From: JACCWP01 sp963801045
GTDB taxonomy: Bacteria > Actinomycetota > Actinomycetes > Propionibacteriales > Nocardioidaceae
Direction of reading: 5' to 3'
DNA length: 64,000 nt
Assembly: GCA_963801045.1 (NCBI GenBank)
Contig: CAWDDC010000003.1
Location: forward strand, 930,001 to 994,000
Shown: positions 9,999-20,540 of the stretch, piece after piece
How positions within the stretch are numbered: the stretch's first letter is position 1
How the letters are laid out: each line of letters begins with the position of its first letter
Program-made: the position numbers and the translations under genes
The notes under the pieces: generated by a model
What the model was told of the DNA's origin: nothing
Seen by the model: only the letters and a program-made list of their open reading frames with translations
Databases searched by the model: none

Positions 9999-10031
9999 TA
10001 CGATGTCGAGTCGCTCGACTGTCTTAAGGAG
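9999..10031 (+). promoter_or_regulatory. cysD promoter region with inverted repeat and ribosome site
   Basis: A -10-like TACGAT lies at 9999-10004. It is followed directly by GTCGAG-TCG-CTCGAC at 10005-10019, a perfect 6-3-6 inverted repeat placed where a repressor would block RNA polymerase. AAGGAG at 10026-10031 is a strong ribosome site ten bases before the cysD ATG. The operator role is inferred from position. Confidence 0.45.
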
Positions 10032-10041
10032 CCCTCCACGC

Positions 10042-10986
10042 ATGTCCGATCAGACGGCCACGGCCGCAGGCACTCCGCCGGCCCACGCCGACTACCGCCT
10101 CTCCCAGCTCGACGAGCTCGAGGCGGAGTCGCTGCACATCTTCCGCGAGGTCGCGGCCGAGTTCGAGAAGCCGGTGCTGATGTTCTCCGGCGGCAAGGAC
10201 TCCATCGTGATGATGCGGCTCGCGGAGAAGGCGTTCTACCCCGCGAAGATCCCGTTCCCGGTGCTGCAGGTCGACACCGGCTACGACTTCCCCGAGGTGC
10301 TGCAGACGCGGGACAACTGGGTCAACCGGCTCGGCGTCCGCCTGATCGTCGCCAGCGTCGAGGAGGCGATCGCCAACGGCGTCGTCGTCGACGACGGCAA
10401 GACCAGCCGCAACCGGCTGCAGATCGGCACCCTGCTGCACGAGATCGAGGAAGAGGGCTTCACCGCCGCGTTCGGCGGCGGCCGCCGCGACGAGGAGAAG
10501 GCCCGCGCCAAGGAGCGGGTCTACTCCCACCGCGACGAGTTCGGCCAGTGGGACCCCAAGATGCAGCGTCCCGAGCTGTGGGACCTCTACAACGGCCGCA
10601 TCCGGGCCGGCGAGCACATGCGGATCTTCCCGCTGAGCAACTGGACCGAGCTCGACATCTGGCACTACATCGGCCAGGAGGAGATCGAGATCCCCGGCAT
10701 CTACTTCTCGCACCAGCGCCGGGTGTTCGAGCGCGACGGCATGCTGCTGAGCGAGGACGAGAACAACCCGCTGCGCAAGGGTGAGGAGGTCACCGAGCGC
10801 ACCGTGCGGTTCCGTACCGTCGGCGACCTGACGCTCACCGGCTGCGTGGAGTCCGGCGCGGCCACGATCCCCCAGATCATCGACGAGATCGCGATCGCAC
10901 GGGTCACCGAGCGGGGTGCCACCCGAGGTGACGACCGGTTCAGCGAAGCCGCGATGGAAGACCGCAAGAAAGAGGGCTACTTCTGA
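10042..10986 (+). CDS. cysD: Sulfate adenylyltransferase subunit 2
   Basis: CysD is the catalytic subunit of the heterodimeric ATP sulfurylase; it adenylates sulfate to APS, driven by GTP hydrolysis in CysN. The N-type ATP pyrophosphatase loop FSGGKDSIVMMRLAEKAF is at about residues 47-64, then PVLQVDTGYDFPEV. The conserved FGGGRRDEEKARAKER and the C-terminal SGAATIPQIIDEI and RGATRGDDRFSEAAMEDRKK follow, the last being the typical CysD end. Length 314 residues with no frame break. ATG at 10042 is preferred to the upstream ATG at 10003 because it has the AAGGAG site. Its TGA overlaps the cysN ATG by one base. Confidence 0.97.
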   Translation: MSDQTATAAGTPPAHADYRLSQLDELEAESLHIFREVAAEFEKPVLMFSGGKDSIVMMRLAEKAFYPAKIPFPVLQVDTGYDFPEVLQTRDNWVNRLGVRLIVASVEEAIANGVVVDDGKTSRNRLQIGTLLHEIEEEGFTAAFGGGRRDEEKARAKERVYSHRDEFGQWDPKMQRPELWDLYNGRIRAGEHMRIFPLSNWTELDIWHYIGQEEIEIPGIYFSHQRRVFERDGMLLSEDENNPLRKGEEVTERTVRFRTVGDLTLTGCVESGAATIPQIIDEIAIARVTERGATRGDDRFSEAAMEDRKKEGYF

Positions 10987-12248
10987 TGGCGCTGAACATG
11001 GACCTGCTGCGGTTCGCCACCGCGGGCTCGGTCGACGACGGCAAGTCGACCCTGATCGGGCGGCTGCTGCTGGACTCGAAGGCGATCTTCGAGGACCAGA
11101 TGGAGGCCGTCGAGCGCACCAGCGTCGACAAGGGCTACGACTACACCGACCTGGCCCTGCTCACCGACGGCCTGCGCTCGGAGCGCGAGCAGGGCATCAC
11201 CATCGACGTCGCCTACCGCTACTTCGCGACGCCCAACCGCAAGTTCATCATCGCCGACACCCCGGGCCACGTGCAGTACACCCGCAACATGGTCACCGGC
11301 GCCTCGACCGCCGACCTGGGCCTGGTGCTCGTCGACGCGCGGCAGGGGCTCACCGAGCAGTCCCGGCGGCACGCCGTGATCCTGTCGCTGCTGCGGGTGC
11401 CGCACCTCGTGCTCGCGGTCAACAAGATGGACCTCGTCGACTACGACGAAGAGGTCTTCAAGCAGATCCACGCCGAGTTCACGTCGTTCGCGACCAAGCT
11501 CACCATCCCCGACCTCACGATCATCCCGATCTCGGCCCTCAAGGGCGACAACGTGGTGACCCGGTCCGAGGACATGGACTGGTACGACGGCCCGTCGCTG
11601 CTGCACCACCTCGAGAACGTCCACGTGGCGAGCGACCGCGACCTGGTCGACACCCGGTTCCCGGTGCAGTACGTCGTGCGGCCGAAGTCCGACGAGTTCC
11701 ACGACTACCGCGGCTACGCCGGCCGGGTGGCCGGTGGCGTGCTCAAGCCCGGCGACGACGTGCTGGTGCTGCCGAGCGGCTTCACCTCCAAGATCGCCGG
11801 CATCGACCTGTTCGAGCGGGAGATCGACGAGGCGTTCCCGCCGATGTCGGTGACCGTACGGCTCGAGGACGACCTCGACGTGAGCCGCGGCGACATGATC
11901 TGCCGCCCGCAGAACGCCCCGGTGCCCACCCAGGACATCGACGCGATGGTCTGCTGGATGACCAACACCCCGCTGAAGCCGCGGCAGAAGCTCGCGATCA
12001 AGCACACCACCCGGTCCGGCCGGACGATGATCAAGGCCATCCAGTACCGGCTGGACGTCAACACGCTGCACCGCGACCAGGACGCCGGCGAGCTCTCGCT
12101 GAACGAGATCGGCCGGGTCCAGCTGCGCACCCAGGTGCCGCTGCTGGCCGACGCCTACTCCAAGAACCGGACCACCGGCTCGTTCATCCTGATGGACGAG
12201 GCGACCGGCGTCACCGTCGGCGCGGGGATGATCATCACCGCCGGCTGA
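10986..12248 (+). CDS. cysN: Sulfate adenylyltransferase subunit 1 (GTPase)
   Basis: CysN is the GTPase subunit of ATP sulfurylase and works with CysD. G1 GSVDDGKSTLIGRLL is at residues 14-28, REQGITIDVAYRYF is the G2 region, DTPGHVQYTRNM is G3, and NKMDLVDY is G4. The C-terminal EF-Tu-like domains II and III are complete (LPSGFTSKI, QLRTQVPL, GAGMIITAG). The length of 420 residues is that of a stand-alone CysN; the APS kinase is separate here rather than fused as in CysNC. The frame is intact and translation is coupled to cysD. Confidence 0.97.
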   Translation: MALNMDLLRFATAGSVDDGKSTLIGRLLLDSKAIFEDQMEAVERTSVDKGYDYTDLALLTDGLRSEREQGITIDVAYRYFATPNRKFIIADTPGHVQYTRNMVTGASTADLGLVLVDARQGLTEQSRRHAVILSLLRVPHLVLAVNKMDLVDYDEEVFKQIHAEFTSFATKLTIPDLTIIPISALKGDNVVTRSEDMDWYDGPSLLHHLENVHVASDRDLVDTRFPVQYVVRPKSDEFHDYRGYAGRVAGGVLKPGDDVLVLPSGFTSKIAGIDLFEREIDEAFPPMSVTVRLEDDLDVSRGDMICRPQNAPVPTQDIDAMVCWMTNTPLKPRQKLAIKHTTRSGRTMIKAIQYRLDVNTLHRDQDAGELSLNEIGRVQLRTQVPLLADAYSKNRTTGSFILMDEATGVTVGAGMIITAG

Positions 12249-12479
12249 CCACCGCCGGTTCGGGGCCTCCGGGCCGACTACGCAGGGTCACTACCACGGT
12301 CACCCATCGGTGTGCACCACCCTGTCCGGGTACTGCCTGTATTCGGGCGTAAGTGGTACTAAGAGATCCACCGAAGGGACCACCGACGGGTCGGGGAAAC
12401 GCCTGCTAGCAGTCTTGCTCACTCTGAGTCACAATGGCATTACACCCCGTGACTACAACGTGAAACCGAGGCCCTGCCA

Positions 12480-13935
12480 ATGCCCGCACCAGCGCTCCCC
12501 TCCCCGACTGAGCGGCACCTGCTGTCGCGCTTCAGCTGGGGAGTGACGCCGGCGCTGGTGGCCGAGGCCCGGGCGGCGGGTGGCGCCCCGTCCTGGTTCG
12601 AGCAGCAGCTGCGCCCCGACCAGATCGCCGACGGCTTCGCCGGCGGGATGCGCAGCTGGTTCCCGCGGATGCAGATGACGGTGCCGGCGATGGTCAAGGC
12701 CGCGGCCAACCACACCCTGGACTCGTTCGACCTGATGATGGACCTCGGCCGCTGGTCGCTGCTGCGCCGCGTCTACAGCAAGCGCCAGCTGCACGAGACC
12801 ATGGTCTCCTTCTGGTCCGACCACCTGCACATCCCCGCGCCCCCCGGTACGGCCTGGCCCTACCGCGTCGCGCACGACGCCATGCTGCGCAAGCACGCGC
12901 TGGGCAACTTCGAGGACATGCTGGTCGACGTCGACCTGAGCCCGGCCATGGGCTGCTACCTCGACCTGGCGGTCTCGACCGCCAGGAGGCTGAACGAGAA
13001 CCTCGGCCGCGAGCTGCTCGAGCTGCACACGGTGGGCCGCGACCCCGACCCGGACATCCCGCCCTACGACGAGACCGACGTGAAGAACGCGTCGCTCATG
13101 CTGACCGGCTACCACGTCGACCGCGGCGACACCTGGCAGGCGTCGTACAACCGCGACGACCACTACGTCGGCCGGCTCAAGGTGATGGGCTGGGAGCACG
13201 CCAACTCCAGCAGCGACGGCCGCGCGGCCACCCAGAGCCTGCTGCGCTACCTCGCCCGGCACCCGGCCACCGCCCGCCGGATCTCGCACAAGATGTGCGT
13301 GCGCTTCGTCAGCGACGACCCCAGCCCCTCGATCGTGGCCGCGGTGACCGCGGCCTACCGGGACAGCGGCTCCGACATCAAGTCGATGCTGCGGGCGCAT
13401 GGTGGCCCACCCCGACTTCGCCGCCTCGCAGGACCAGAAGGCGCGTACGCCGATCGAGGACGCCGTGGCGACCTACCGGGCGCTGCGGATGGTCCCGAAG
13501 AAGCCGCGCACCGAGGCCGACTTCGGCAACAACATCGTCTTCCAGGTCGCCAACCTCGGCTACCGCCCGTTCCAGTGGCCACGCCCGGACGGCCCGCCCG
13601 ACGTCGCCGACGCGTGGTCGTCGGTGGGCCGGATGCTCGGCTCGTTCCACCTGCACGGCGTGCTGGCCAACCGGACCAACCCGGCCACCGGCGTCGAGTA
13701 CCGCAGGCTGCAGGCCTGGATGCCCGCGTTCCCCGCCACCCTGCAGGAGATCGTCGACCACGTCAGCAGCCAGCTGCTGTGCCGCAAGGCGACCGCGCGG
13801 ATGAGCAAGGCGGTCTCCCAGCGCCTCGAGCAGCCGCTCGACCGCACGTTCGACACCTTCGACCAGCTCGCCGAGTTCCGGGCCCAGCGCCTGATCGCCA
13901 GCCTGCTCGACACGCCCCAGCACATGAGCCGATGA
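12480..13935 (+). CDS. DUF1800 family protein (one frame break)
   Basis: DUF1800 proteins are of unknown function and are usually encoded next to a DUF1501 protein, as here. The family signatures are HLLSRFSWGVTP at the N-terminus, FWSDHLHIPAP in the middle, and NENLGRELLELHTVG. The frame breaks near 13397 (one extra C before ATGGTGGCC), after which MVAHPDFAASQDQKARTP continues the family pattern; total about 484 residues. The upstream 231 bases (12249-12479) hold no gene I can support. The stop overlaps a possible ATG of the DUF1501 gene. Confidence 0.88.
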
Positions 13936-15213
13936 GGAGCACCATGGACACCATGCCCACGCACGAGGCCTGCGGATGCGAAGACTTCGCGGTCACGCGG
14001 CGCGCGGTGCTCCGCGGAGCTGCCGGGATCGCCGGAGCCGGCGTCACCACCAAGCTGTTCGGTGACGTGTTCACCCAGGTCGCCTACGGCGCAACCGCCG
14101 GCGACGGCAACGTGCTCGTGGTGCTCAGCATGCGCGGCGGCGCCGACGGCATGTCGATCGTCGTGCCGCACGGCGACCAGCACTACTACCCGGCCCGACC
14201 CAAGATCTCGGTGCCCAGGAGCCAGCTGCTCGCCCGCGACGACATGTTCGGCCTGCACCCGAGCCTGGCCCCCCTGCTCCCGATGTGGAACGCCGGCACG
14301 TTCGGCGCCGTCCACGCGGTCGGCCTGCCCTCCCCCAACCGCAGCCACTTCGCGGCCATGGAGGAGATCGAGGACGCAGCCCCGGGCAGCAGCGAGCGCC
14401 GCGGCTGGATCAACCGGATGGTCGGCCTGATCGGTGGCGGCGACGCCAGCGAGGCGGTCGGCCTCGGCACCGGCACGATGATGGGCACCCTGTTCGGCCA
14501 GGCGCCGACCATGAGCCTCGACAACCTGCAGGACCTCAAGCTCCCCAGCGACGGCACGAACATCGAGCGTCAGACCCGCAGCCTCGCTGCAGACGGCGTG
14601 GACCGGCGCGACCACCCCGATGGGTGCGGCCGCCCGGGCCGCCCTGGACGTGTCCAGCCGGCTGAAGCCGCTGGCCACCCCCCGACCCCCGGCCAACGGC
14701 GCGCAGTACCCCGCCGGAAAGCTCGGCGAGAGCATGGCCGAGACCGCACGGCTGATCCGCGCTGACGTCGGCGTACGCGTCGTGACGATCGACGCGGGCA
14801 ACTGGGACATGCACAACAACCTCGGCACCCCGCAGCTCGGCGAGATGAAGCTGCGCCTCGACGAGCTCGCCGGCGTGCTCGCCGCATTCTTCAAGGACCT
14901 CGGCACCGACGCCAACCGCACGACCCTGGTGTCGGTGAGCGAGTTCGGCCGCCGGGTGACCGAGAACGGCAACTACGGACTCGACCACGGCTACGGCAAC
15001 TGCATGCTGCTGCTGGGCGCCGGCATCCGCGGCAAGCGCTACGTGTCCGACTGGCCGGGGCTCGGCCCCGAGGCGCTGGACGACGGCGACCTGCACGTCA
15101 CCACGGACTACCGCGACGTGCTGTCGGAGGTCGTGAAGGCCCGCTTCCCCGACGTGAGCCTGTCGTCGCTGTTCCCGGACTTCCAGTCCGCAGCGGTCGG
15201 GATCGCCGCCTAG
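13932..15213 (+). CDS. DUF1501 family protein with Tat signal (one frame break)
   Basis: DUF1501 proteins are exported proteins related to the alkaline phosphatase/sulfatase superfamily, function unknown. The N-terminus carries a twin-arginine signal, TRRAVLRGAAGIAGAGVTT. Core motifs are VLSMRGGADGMSIVVPHGD, LPSPNRSHFAAMEEIE, NWDMHNNLG and SEFGRRVTENGNYGLDHGYG. The frame breaks near 14605; about 426 residues in all. The ATG at 13932 overlaps the DUF1800 stop as ATGA, while the ATG at 13944 is an alternative with GAGGAG in front. The pair is probably one operon. Confidence 0.88.
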
Positions 15214-15215
15214 GC

Positions 15216-16095
15216 CTACAGCCCGGTCATCCGGTGCAGCAGTCGCCGGCGCGATCGCCGGGTGGCGCGGGCGCGAGCCCGCCAGGACCCGCAGCTGGGC
15301 GTCGACGTCGCGGAGCTGGTGCACGCTGATCTGCTCGCCGTCCAGCTCGTCGGCGGCGGGGAGCGTGAGCACGTCGACGCCCATTGAGCGCCCGGCCATC
15401 TGCAGCTCCCGCAGGTGGGTCGGAGGGTCCATCGGCAGCGCGACCACCAACGTCTCCGCGCCGGTGCGCTGCAGCACCGGGACCAGGTCGTCCTCGGTGC
15501 CGAGCACCCACACCCTGCCGTGGCGGCGCCCTCTCCGGTCGGGCTCCGCACTGAGGAAGCCGACCGGCGCATAGCGCGCCTTCACGTCGCGCTGCATCGC
15601 CCGGACCAGATGCCGGCCGGCGTAGCCGTCACCGACGACGATCGTGCGCCGGGCCGTCCCGCCCGCGACCCGCCGGGCGACGAAACGGTCTCTGAGGGCC
15701 GCCCAGAGCATGCGCCCCGCCAACGAGATGGCGACCGCCAGCACGGTGGCGATCAGCTGGACGGGCGCCGGCGGCCACGCGCCGCCCGGCAGCAGGTGGG
15801 CGATCGCCGCCCACGCGCCTGCCGTGGCGGTCACCGCCGCCTGCAGCACCAGGTCGTCGCGGCCGCCGACCGGGGCCCGGCGGTGGTGCTGGCCGACCAT
15901 CGTCGCGATCAGCAGCTGCAGGCCCAGCGCGGCGGCGAAGGCCAGCAGGAGCCCGGCAGCGGACACCGCACCTGGCTCGGCCACGCTGTAGGCCGCTGCG
16001 GCCACGAGCAGGGCGACGATCCACACCGCGCAGTCGTAGCCGACCAGGACAGGCTTGCGGAGTGCTCGGATCCGTCGTCTTTGGGCAGGTGCCAT
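15216..16095 (-). CDS. CapD/PglF-like membrane protein lacking the epimerase domain (one frame break)
   Basis: About 292 residues. Four hydrophobic segments in the first 140 residues are followed by a nucleotide-binding-like region (RRTIVVGDGYAGRHLVRAM, then GTEDDLVPVLQRTGAETLVVALP). This matches the N-terminal half of the dehydratase at 38048-39889: compare ISVHQLRDVDAQLRVLAG here with VGISDIRDIDVADLLGR there. The protein ends at that point with RRLLHRMTGL, so the catalytic SDR domain is absent. The frame breaks near 15270. It could be a decayed remnant or a regulator built from the membrane/CoA-binding-like module of initiating enzymes. Confidence 0.65.
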
Positions 16096-16181
16096 GTGGA
16101 CTCCCCACTCGCGTGTGGCCGATGCGACAGGAGCGACGCGGGGGCACATCACTCTCGGCGACACTGCGTTACTCAACAGGA

Positions 16182-16236
16182 TAACCCGGGTTACCCGGAT
16201 TCGACCCCGTTGAGGCCGGATGTGTTCCTGACACAT
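16182..16236. promoter_or_regulatory. Two palindromes in the divergent promoter region
   Basis: TAACCCGGGTTA at 16182-16193 is a perfect 12-base palindrome. ATGTGT-TCCTG-ACACAT at 16220-16236 is a perfect 6-5-6 inverted repeat. Both lie in the 242-base gap between the minus-strand CapD-like gene (start 16095) and the plus-strand metalloprotease (start 16338), so they may be operators for either. The rest of this gap shows no coding signal. Confidence 0.35.
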
Positions 16237-16337
16237 GGCCTACCCCGCCCACCAATGACGCAAACGCCCGGACACACCCGGTGCCCGCAGGGCAGACTCG
16301 ACGCTCGACGGGGGTCGTGCTGGCAAGGGGCGTCCGG

Positions 16338-19300
16338 ATGCTCAGCAGGACCGGTCCCGTCGCCGCCCTGGCCACCCTGCTGAGCGTGGCAGCGCTGGCC
16401 ACGCCAGCGGTCGCCGCACCTCGCCCGGCACCCAGCGAGACCGACCGCACGGCGGCCGACCGCACCGCCCGCGTCGACGCCACCGGACGGATCTACTACG
16501 TCGACCCGGCACCTGCCCACCCGCCGGCGTCGGCGCCGCCCGCGCAGGCGCCGTACCCGTACGCGCAGACCTTCCAGCTGCACAGCAGCCCGGGCTCGGA
16601 CCGGGTGATCTACCTCGACTTCGACGGGCACACGGTCACGGGCACGGTCTGGAACCTGTTCGACGGCGTGGCACCCTCACACCCGGCATTCGACACCGAC
16701 GGCAGCCCCGGCACCTTCAGCGACGGCGAGCGGGACGTCGTGCAGAGCGTGTGGCAGCGGGTGAGCGAGGACTACGCCCCGTTCGACGTCGACGTCACCA
16801 CCGAGGACCCCGGCGACGCGGCGCTGAACCGCACCGGCGAGGACGACCTGGAGTTCGGCAGCCGGGCGCTGATCTCGCCGAGCAGCGACGCGTGGTTCAA
16901 GATCTGCGAGCGGCACCTGCGGAGGCGTCGCCTACCTCGGCACGTACGGGCAGCCGGGCAACTCCTTCTACCAGCCCGCGTGGATCTTCCCGCAGGCGCT
17001 GTTCAACGACGCCAAGAACATCGCCGAGGCGGTCTCGCACGAGATCGGGCACAACCTGGGGCTCGACCACGACGGCCAGTTCGCCACCGCCTACTACCAG
17101 GGCCACGGCGCGTGGGCGCCGATCATGGGCGTCGGCTACTACCGACCGATCGCGCAGTGGAGCAGCGGCGAGTACGACGGGGCGACCAACTCCGAGGACG
17201 ACCTGGCCGAGATCGCGGCGCACGGGCTCAGCCCGCGGGCCGACGACCACGGTGACACCGCTTACGCCGCGACGACGCTCGGGCCGGGTGGCACCGCGGT
17301 CGTCGACGGGCTCATCGGCAGCCGCACCGACCAGGACCTGTTCCGGTTCGGACTCACCTGCACGGGACAGGTCACCGCGGACGCCGTGGTCGCACCGAAC
17401 AGCCCCGACCTCGACGTCCGGCTGCGGCTGCTGTCGGGCGACGGCGCCGTGCTGGCGTCGGCCAACCCGCCGTCGACCATGGTCAGCGCCGACGTCGCCG
17501 ACGGCCTGTCAGCCGGCCTGTCCCGCAACCGGACGCCGGGCACGTACCTCCTCGAGGTCGACGGCGTCGGCGCCCTCGATGCCGCGTCGACCGGCTACTC
17601 CGACTACGCCAGCCTGGGGACGTACGCGCTCACCGTGGGCGGCTGCCTCGCGGCGCCGCCGAGCACGCCGCAGGCGGTGACCGTGGCCGGTGACCCCGAC
17701 AACGCCACGGCGACCATCGACTGGTCGCCGCCCGCGAACCAGGGCGACTCACCCGTCACCGGCTACCAGGTATCCGTCGACGGCGACCGGGTGCGCACGG
17801 TCGGGGCGGGCGTGCGGTCGGCCGCGTTCGACACGCTCGCGACCGAGGTGGAGCACACCCTGTCCGTACGCGCCGTCACCGCGCTGGGCGTGAGCCCGCT
17901 CGTCGACCGCGCGATCACGCTGCCCCGCCCGCTGCCCGGCCAGGCGAGCGGGGTGCAGGGGACACCGGGCTTCGCGCAGGCCACGGTGAGCTGGACCGGC
18001 CCGAGCAACGCGTTCGCGGCCGGGATCGACGGCTATCGCGTCCAGACCTATCTGGGTGCGTCGGACACGATGGTGGACCAGGAGTTCACCGACGGCACGA
18101 CCTTCGGCTGGACCCAGACCGGGCTGACCAACGGTCAGCCGTACACGTTCGACGTGACGGCGCTGCACGGGACCACCATGGGGGCGCTGTCGGCACGATC
18201 CGCGCCGGTGACGCCGAGGGCGGACATCGCGGTGCCCGGCCCACCCGAGCAGGTGGAGGTGACCCAGGACGGCGACGACCCGTCGGCGACGATCACGTGG
18301 GAGCCGCCGAGCAGCACCGGCGGGTCGCCGATCACCGGCTACCAGATCAACGTCACCGGTGACGGCTTCGGCGCGAACCAGAGCCTCAACCCGGCCGCTC
18401 GCACGGCCACCTTCGAGGACCTGCCGGTCAACATGGAGCTGACCTTCGCCATCACCGCCACCACGGCTCAGGGCACGGGTCCGGCCGCGGAGGTGACGCT
18501 GACGCTGTTCGGCGTCACGGCACCCCCGCCGCCGACCGTCGTGACCGGCGAGGTCGACGGCGCCACCGGGATGGCCACCCTGGGCTGGGAACCGGCAGGC
18601 GACGGCGGCTCGCCGATCACGAAGTACGTGGTGCGGATCAACGGCCCCGCCGCCGAGACCCGCGTGCTCGGACCGCAGGCGCGCACAGCACTGTTCGGAC
18701 CACTCGAGTACGGCCGCGACTACACGATGACGGTGCGCGCCCGGAACGTCGTCGGCACCAGCCTCCCCGCCACCGTCATCGTGCGCCGTGAGCTCCCGAC
18801 CCCGGAGACGCCCACCGGTGTCACCGCCACGCCACGCGACCAGGCTGTGCAGGTGGCATGGAGCCCGCCGGCCAACGCGGAGGCGGCCGGCGTGGACGCG
18901 TACCGCGTGCGCTGGTTCGCGGGCAGCAGCACCACCCCGCTCGGCAGCGTGCAGGTGGCGGCGACGCAGCTCGCCACATCGGTCACCGGCCTCACCAACG
19001 GATCGCCCTACCGCTTCGACGTCACCGCTCTGCGCGGCGAGGTCGCCGGCCCACCGTCGGCCAGGACCCCGGCAGTGCGGCCGTTCGGTGTGCCCGGCGC
19101 CGCGCAGATCGGCACGGCATCACCAGGTGCGCCCGGCGGAGCGATCACCGCGACGGCGCGCTGGCTGCCGCCGACGAGCAGCAACGGCTCCCCCGTCACC
19201 GGCTACCAGGTGACCGCCCTCCGGTTCGGCCCCGGCGGCGCCGTGGTCGGCCGCACCCAGTCCGCCGTGCTGCCCGCCACCGCACGTCAGCTCGCGATGG

Positions 19301-19407
19301 GGCTGCCGCGGGTGGGTCGGTACGCCTTCACGGTGCGGGCGATCAACGCAGCCGGTCTGGGTGCCGCCTCGGCCCGGTCGGGGATCGTGCAGGGCGGTAG
19401 GCGCTAG
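16338..19407 (+). CDS. Secreted zinc metalloprotease with six fibronectin type III domains (one frame break)
   Basis: About 1022 residues. Residues 1-24 are a signal peptide (MLSRTGPVAALATLLSVAAL). A catalytic domain follows with the zincin motif VSHEIGHNLGLDHDG and a downstream Met-turn candidate IMGVGYY, as in reprolysin/metzincin proteases. A pre-peptidase C-terminal-like region (DLFRFGLTCTGQVTADAVV) precedes six Fn3 repeats. Four are of one subtype (SPVTGYQV or SPITGYQI) and two, the second and fifth, are of another (AAGIDGYRV, AAGVDAYRV). The frame breaks near 16910: one extra G in TGCGAGCGGC, where KICSGTCGGVAYLGTYG is expected. Likely acts on extracellular protein or attaches to polysaccharide through Fn3. 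Confidence 0.85.
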
Positions 19408-20408
19408 CGAGCAAGTCGCTCGTCCCGGACCGCGAACCATCGGACTGTGTCGCGGATGCCGTCCTCGACAGTCAACACCGTCTGCCAGTCGAGGAGCTCC
19501 CGTGCGCGGGCCGAGTGCGTGAAGGCCCAGCGATGTCGCCCGGGCGGGGTGGCGCGTCGATGCTGTCGATCTCGGCTTCTAGCACATTCCTCACGGCTGC
19601 AGCAACTCGCGGACGGTGGTCCCCCTACCGGTGCCCAGGTTGATGACTGCGCCTCGCTCCCCCCAGATGTGCCGACGACCTGGTCGAATCTCTCGAGAGC
19701 CGCGACGTGGGCGTTCGCGAGGTCCCACACATGCACGTAGTCACGGATGCCAGTGCCGTCGCGCGTCGGCCAATCCACGCCTGTCACGTGGAACGGCACT
19801 GCCATCCTGGTGTGCCTGGAGAATTTTGCCGAGGACGTGGGACGGATGCGGAGCCTGTTGCCCGGTCCGCAACTGCGGATCCGAGCCGATCGGATTGAAG
19901 TAGCGGAGCGAGAGCGCCCGGAGGTCGGTGCCGGCGGTGACATCGGCCAGGACGGTCTCGAAGAGGCGCTTTGGTTCGGGCGTAGGGCGACAATGGATCG
20001 AGACGATGAGCTGCTCGTCGACCGAGAAGTCGACGCCAGGGCCATAGATCGATGCCGAGGAGCTGAAGACGAGCCGGGTGCACCCGTTGCGAGTGAGGGA
20101 GCGGCAGAACGCGATGCCCTTGCTGACGTTGTTCTCGTAGTAGCCGAGTGGATCGCGCTACCGAGTCCGGGACGACAACGAGCGCCGCGCAGTGCACGGT
20201 TGCTGGCGATGTCTGGGTGCTCGACGAAGATGCGGTCGACCAGCGACCCGTCCGCGATGTCACCCTCGTAGAAGGGGTGATCAGTGGTGAACTCGCGTCG
20301 TCCGGTTACGAGGTTGTCGAGAATCACCGGCTGTTGACCATCGTCGACTAGTCGCGAAGCGATCGTGCTCCCGATGTATCCCGCGCCGCCCGAGATGAGA
20401 ACCTTCAC
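19404..20408 (-). CDS. galE: UDP-glucose 4-epimerase-like protein (six frame breaks)
   Basis: GalE interconverts UDP-glucose and UDP-galactose (or the GlcNAc/GalNAc pair). The N-terminus VKVLISGGAGYIGSTIASRL has the Rossmann GxxGxxG, and later segments read VHCAALVVVPDS, SSSASIYG, SLRYFNPIGSD, WPTRDGTGIRDYVHVWDLA and NLGTGRGTTVRELL, all GalE landmarks. These lie in rotating frames. Six single-base insertions account for every change and give 332 residues, the usual length. GTG at 20408 is the likely start. The catalytic YxxxK would fall in the expected SPYARTK-like segment, seen only in a shifted frame. If the breaks are real, this is a dead gene; if they are errors, it supplies UDP-Gal for the polysaccharide locus. 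Confidence 0.7.
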   Translation of the reverse strand: MKVLISGGAGYIGSTIASRLVDDGQQPVILDNLVTGRREFTTDHPFYEGDIADGSLVDRIFVEHPDIASNRALRGARCRPGLGSAIHSATTRTTSARASRSAAPSLATGAPGSSSAPRHRSMALASTSRSTSSSSSRSIVALRPNQSASSRPSWPMSPPAPTSGRSRSATSIRSARIRSCGPGNRLRIRPTSSAKFSRHTRMAVPFHVTGVDWPTRDGTGIRDYVHVWDLANAHVAALERFDQVVGTSGGSEAQSSTWAPVGGPPSASCCSREECARSRDRQHRRATPPGRHRWAFTHSARARELLDWQTVLTVEDGIRDTVRWFAVRDERLAR

Positions 20409-20540
20409 GACGCGCGAGTGTGGCACGCATCCGCTGCACGGACAAGGTGACGCCGACCTACGAGCCGCCTGGCCGTCAGACCACCGGCTCTCGACTGCGG
20501 GCGACCGGGTAGTGTCTGACCCGGCGACGGAGGCGTTCCG

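Noticed and set aside
19404..20408. galE as a genuine pseudogene
   Set aside because: Six insertions of the same kind found in essential genes explain it, and the corrected length is normal, so decay is not needed.
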